Shown piece by piece: positions 63,823 to 64,000 of a stretch of 64,000 nucleotides of DNA (the first letter of the stretch is position 1; each line of letters opens with the position of its first letter). The notes under the pieces were generated by a model, which worked only from the letters and a program-made list of their open reading frames with translations, had not been told where the DNA came from and did no database searches. A program made the translations under genes and the position numbers. Origin of the DNA: Streptomyces sp. AP-93. Its GTDB lineage: Bacteria; Actinomycetota; Actinomycetes; Streptomycetales; Streptomycetaceae. The DNA is taken from NCBI RefSeq assembly GCF_022808175.1, contig NZ_JALGBX010000018.1:147607-211606 (forward strand), given 5' to 3'.

Positions 63823-63892
63823 GGTTAGGCTCCTGAATGGTGAACAAAGAGAAGGAGGGAAAAGAAGGAGGGAAGATAAGGAACGGAAGGAA
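63823..63892. other. purine-rich spacer with tandem motif
   Basis: The + strand of this 70-bp gap is almost all A and G and has GAAGGAGGGA twice in close succession. No gene is present. On the leftward transcript it is pyrimidine-rich, and it may affect read-through between the biotinyl gene and the ferredoxin. Confidence 0.4.
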
Positions 63893-64000
63893 TCAGTTCT
63901 TGATCTCGCAGATCACCGCGCCGGAGGTGAGCGATGCGCCGACTTCGGCGGCGAGGCCGACGATGGTGCCGGAGCGGTGTGCGTTCAGCGGCTGTTCCAT
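63893..64000 (-). CDS. C-terminus of a biotinyl/BCCP domain protein, 5' end outside window
   Basis: The last 35 codons read MEQPLNAHRSGTIVGLAAEV and GASLTSGAVICEIKN before the stop. This is the end of a biotin carboxyl-carrier domain; the first Met would follow the biotinylated Lys of the (A/S)MKME motif just past the window edge. It may be part of an acyl-CoA carboxylase that supplies malonyl-type extender units to the cluster. Full length is unknown. Confidence 0.85.
   Translation of the reverse strand: MEQPLNAHRSGTIVGLAAEVGASLTSGAVICEIKN

Overview
The window reads as a chromosomal segment of a Streptomyces or a close relative. The base composition is very GC-rich with strong third-position GC. 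It carries a conservon operon, C-minus (zinc-free) ribosomal protein paralogues under Zur-type boxes, a large LuxR-type (LAL) regulator with a rare in-frame TTA codon, and several class I bacterial P450s. Many genes overlap by ATGA or GTGA, which indicates long translationally coupled operons.

Layout. (1) 1-10 kb: the end of a HEAT-like repeat gene, then a leftward conservon: cvnA sensor kinase-like ATPase, cvnB with a duplicated roadblock domain, cvnC, cvnD GTPase and cvnE, a CYP157-like P450 without ExxR. A second P450 and a coupled crotonase-fold enzyme follow, and a helix-turn-helix/coiled-coil protein lies upstream. (2) 10-25 kb: an accessory stretch with several decayed genes (SNF2 helicase piece, thiamine-diphosphate enzyme piece, NUDIX gene). 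It also holds a secreted YD-repeat/phospholipase A2 protein, a subtilase with FG-GAP repeats, a DUF2252 protein, a PLP-enzyme/MFS pair and two small His/Cys-containing membrane proteins. (3) 25-37 kb: a ten-gene rightward operon behind a Zur-like box. It encodes an ATP-grasp ligase, a DUF364-like protein, a cysteine-synthase-fold PLP enzyme, a dipeptide-epimerase-like enolase-superfamily enzyme, an MFS exporter, a methyltransferase and a complete Opp/Nik-type ABC importer. I read it as a candidate zinc-chelator (zincophore) synthesis, export and re-uptake system that I do not recognise as described. (4) 36.8-45 kb: the rest of a zinc island, with a decayed metal-ABC permease, a PacL-like DUF1490 protein with a CtpC-like P1B ATPase, zinc-free S18, L31, L33, L32, S14 and L28, two CobW-family proteins (one without a P-loop), Zur itself and several Zur boxes. 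(5) 45-50 kb: a frameshifted second copy of the GNAT gene at 11.2 kb, then a P450 / MAB_1171c-type membrane protein / ImmA-IrrE peptidase / XRE regulator module. (6) 50-64 kb: the edge of a secondary-metabolite cluster: LAL regulator, phosphopantetheinyl transferase, metallophosphoesterase, type II thioesterase, efflux pump with TetR regulator, SnoaL-like protein, two P450s with unusual I-helices, acyl-CoA dehydrogenase, ferredoxin reductase, ferredoxin and the C-terminus of a biotinyl domain protein.

How the parts may work together. Under zinc starvation Zur would release the alternative ribosomal proteins, freeing zinc from ribosomes, together with the CobW proteins and the 25-37 kb operon. 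That operon would make a small amino-acid-derived chelator, export it through the MFS protein and reimport it through the ABC transporter. The P1B ATPase pair would deal with the opposite condition, zinc excess. The paralogous PLP/MFS pair at 19-22 kb could make a related compound. All functions are inferred from motifs and context; nothing was searched or computed.
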